In this document: one piece after another, positions 63,739 through 64,000 of the stretch
Numbering within the stretch: the stretch's first letter is position 1
Layout of the letters: every line of letters starts with the position of its first letter
Assembly (NCBI GenBank): GCA_977006965.1
Contig: OZ345375.1
Location: 1,860,001 to 1,924,000, forward strand
Origin: Phymatolithon calcareum
Taxonomy: Eukaryota > Rhodophyta > Florideophyceae > Hapalidiales
Reading direction: 5' to 3'
Length of the DNA: 64,000 nucleotides
Position numbers and translations under genes: made by a program
Notes under the pieces: model-generated
What the model was told of the DNA's origin: nothing
Seen by the model: only the letters and a program-made list of their open reading frames with translations
The model's database searches: none

Positions 63739-64000
63739 ACACGTGCTGAAGAGAACGGTCACCATTCAAAGAAGGTAAAGAACTCAGAATTAGTTGCTCT
63801 ATTGTACGGTTCTGTGTTTTCCTAATCATGAAACTAAATGACAAATGTAAGCCGCTTTGATGGTCATGTGGACGTTTTACACAATCGAGAAAGTAGAGTT
63901 TTCCCTACGAGTTCATATGCCTTCCTCATTGCTCTTACTCTCGAGGATTACACTGGTGGGCAGTGTTTGGCTCATTCAATTAAGAGGATATTGCCTGAAG

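Larger units (their letters stand above)
62266..63965. repeat. Segmental duplication block B (with SIMPL3)
   Basis: Direct duplicate of 34257-36240. It lacks the MITE and has about 170 bp of other DNA at 62385-62555. The 3' flank (TTAGTTGCTCTATTGTACGG) is nearly identical to 36075-36094. Confidence 0.8.

Noticed and set aside
1-64000. tRNA, rRNA and CRISPR arrays
   Set aside because: No cloverleaf with a GGTTCGAATCC-type arm, no rRNA-like stretch and no regularly spaced repeats were seen by eye; a tRNAscan or Infernal run would settle this.

Overview
The window is nuclear DNA of a eukaryote that is rich in transposable elements and poor in introns. Most host genes are single long open reading frames (HECT ubiquitin ligase, syntaxin-like SNARE, short-chain dehydrogenases, secreted SIMPL-domain proteins). 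They sit as small islands between decayed LINE, Copia, tyrosine-recombinase (DIRS/Ngaro-like), piggyBac, Tc1/mariner, hAT-like and MULE remnants. Compact intron-poor genes between dense young repeats would fit a florideophyte red alga such as Chondrus, but that is an inference from style; no marker gene here fixes the taxon. I saw no rRNA, tRNA or CRISPR array.

Layout. 0-4.9 kb: a head-to-head inverted pair of MULE transposase fragments (SWIM finger plus zinc knuckle), then LINE ORF2 3' fragments. 4.9-15.4 kb: the main host island. It holds a 994-aa HECT E3 of the UBE3C/Hul5/UPL6 type, a small minus-strand C2-domain gene that I could only read by splicing (including a possible 4-nt microexon), a 577-aa acidic/basic protein with a KA1-like C-terminus, and a Qa-SNARE. 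The last two are convergent with only 36 bp between stop codons. 16.6-22.1 kb: three tandem minus-strand short-chain dehydrogenases. Copies 2 and 3 were duplicated with their spacer, which already carried a LINE tail; a second LINE then entered one spacer. 23.4-24.5 kb: a secreted protein of unknown family.

24.9-31.5 kb: a degenerate piggyBac element with matching terminal repeats and TTAA target sites, a long perfect hairpin beside it, and several LINE fragments. 32.3-36.0 kb: two genes for secreted SIMPL (DUF541) proteins. The second lies in a block of about 2 kb whose direct duplicate sits at 62.3-64.0 kb with a third SIMPL gene; one copy of the block carries a 356-bp MITE. 37-44.6 kb: Tc1/mariner, a hAT-like transposase fragment, and two related frameshifted ORFs facing opposite ways. 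49.6-50.4 kb: an inverted pair of LINE C-terminal fragments. 50.7-55.3 kb: a decayed minus-strand Copia element with LTR remnants. 56.8-60.4 kb: a DIRS/Ngaro-like element (gag, RT-RNase H, tyrosine recombinase).

The LINE fragments share a C-terminal segment after the RT (consensus around FGxFPxxST...RALDELL) that recurs across diverged copies. The best candidates for new biology are the 4-nt microexon, the eukaryotic secreted SIMPL family, the SDR array with its position-conserved promoter block, and the set of long near-perfect hairpins.
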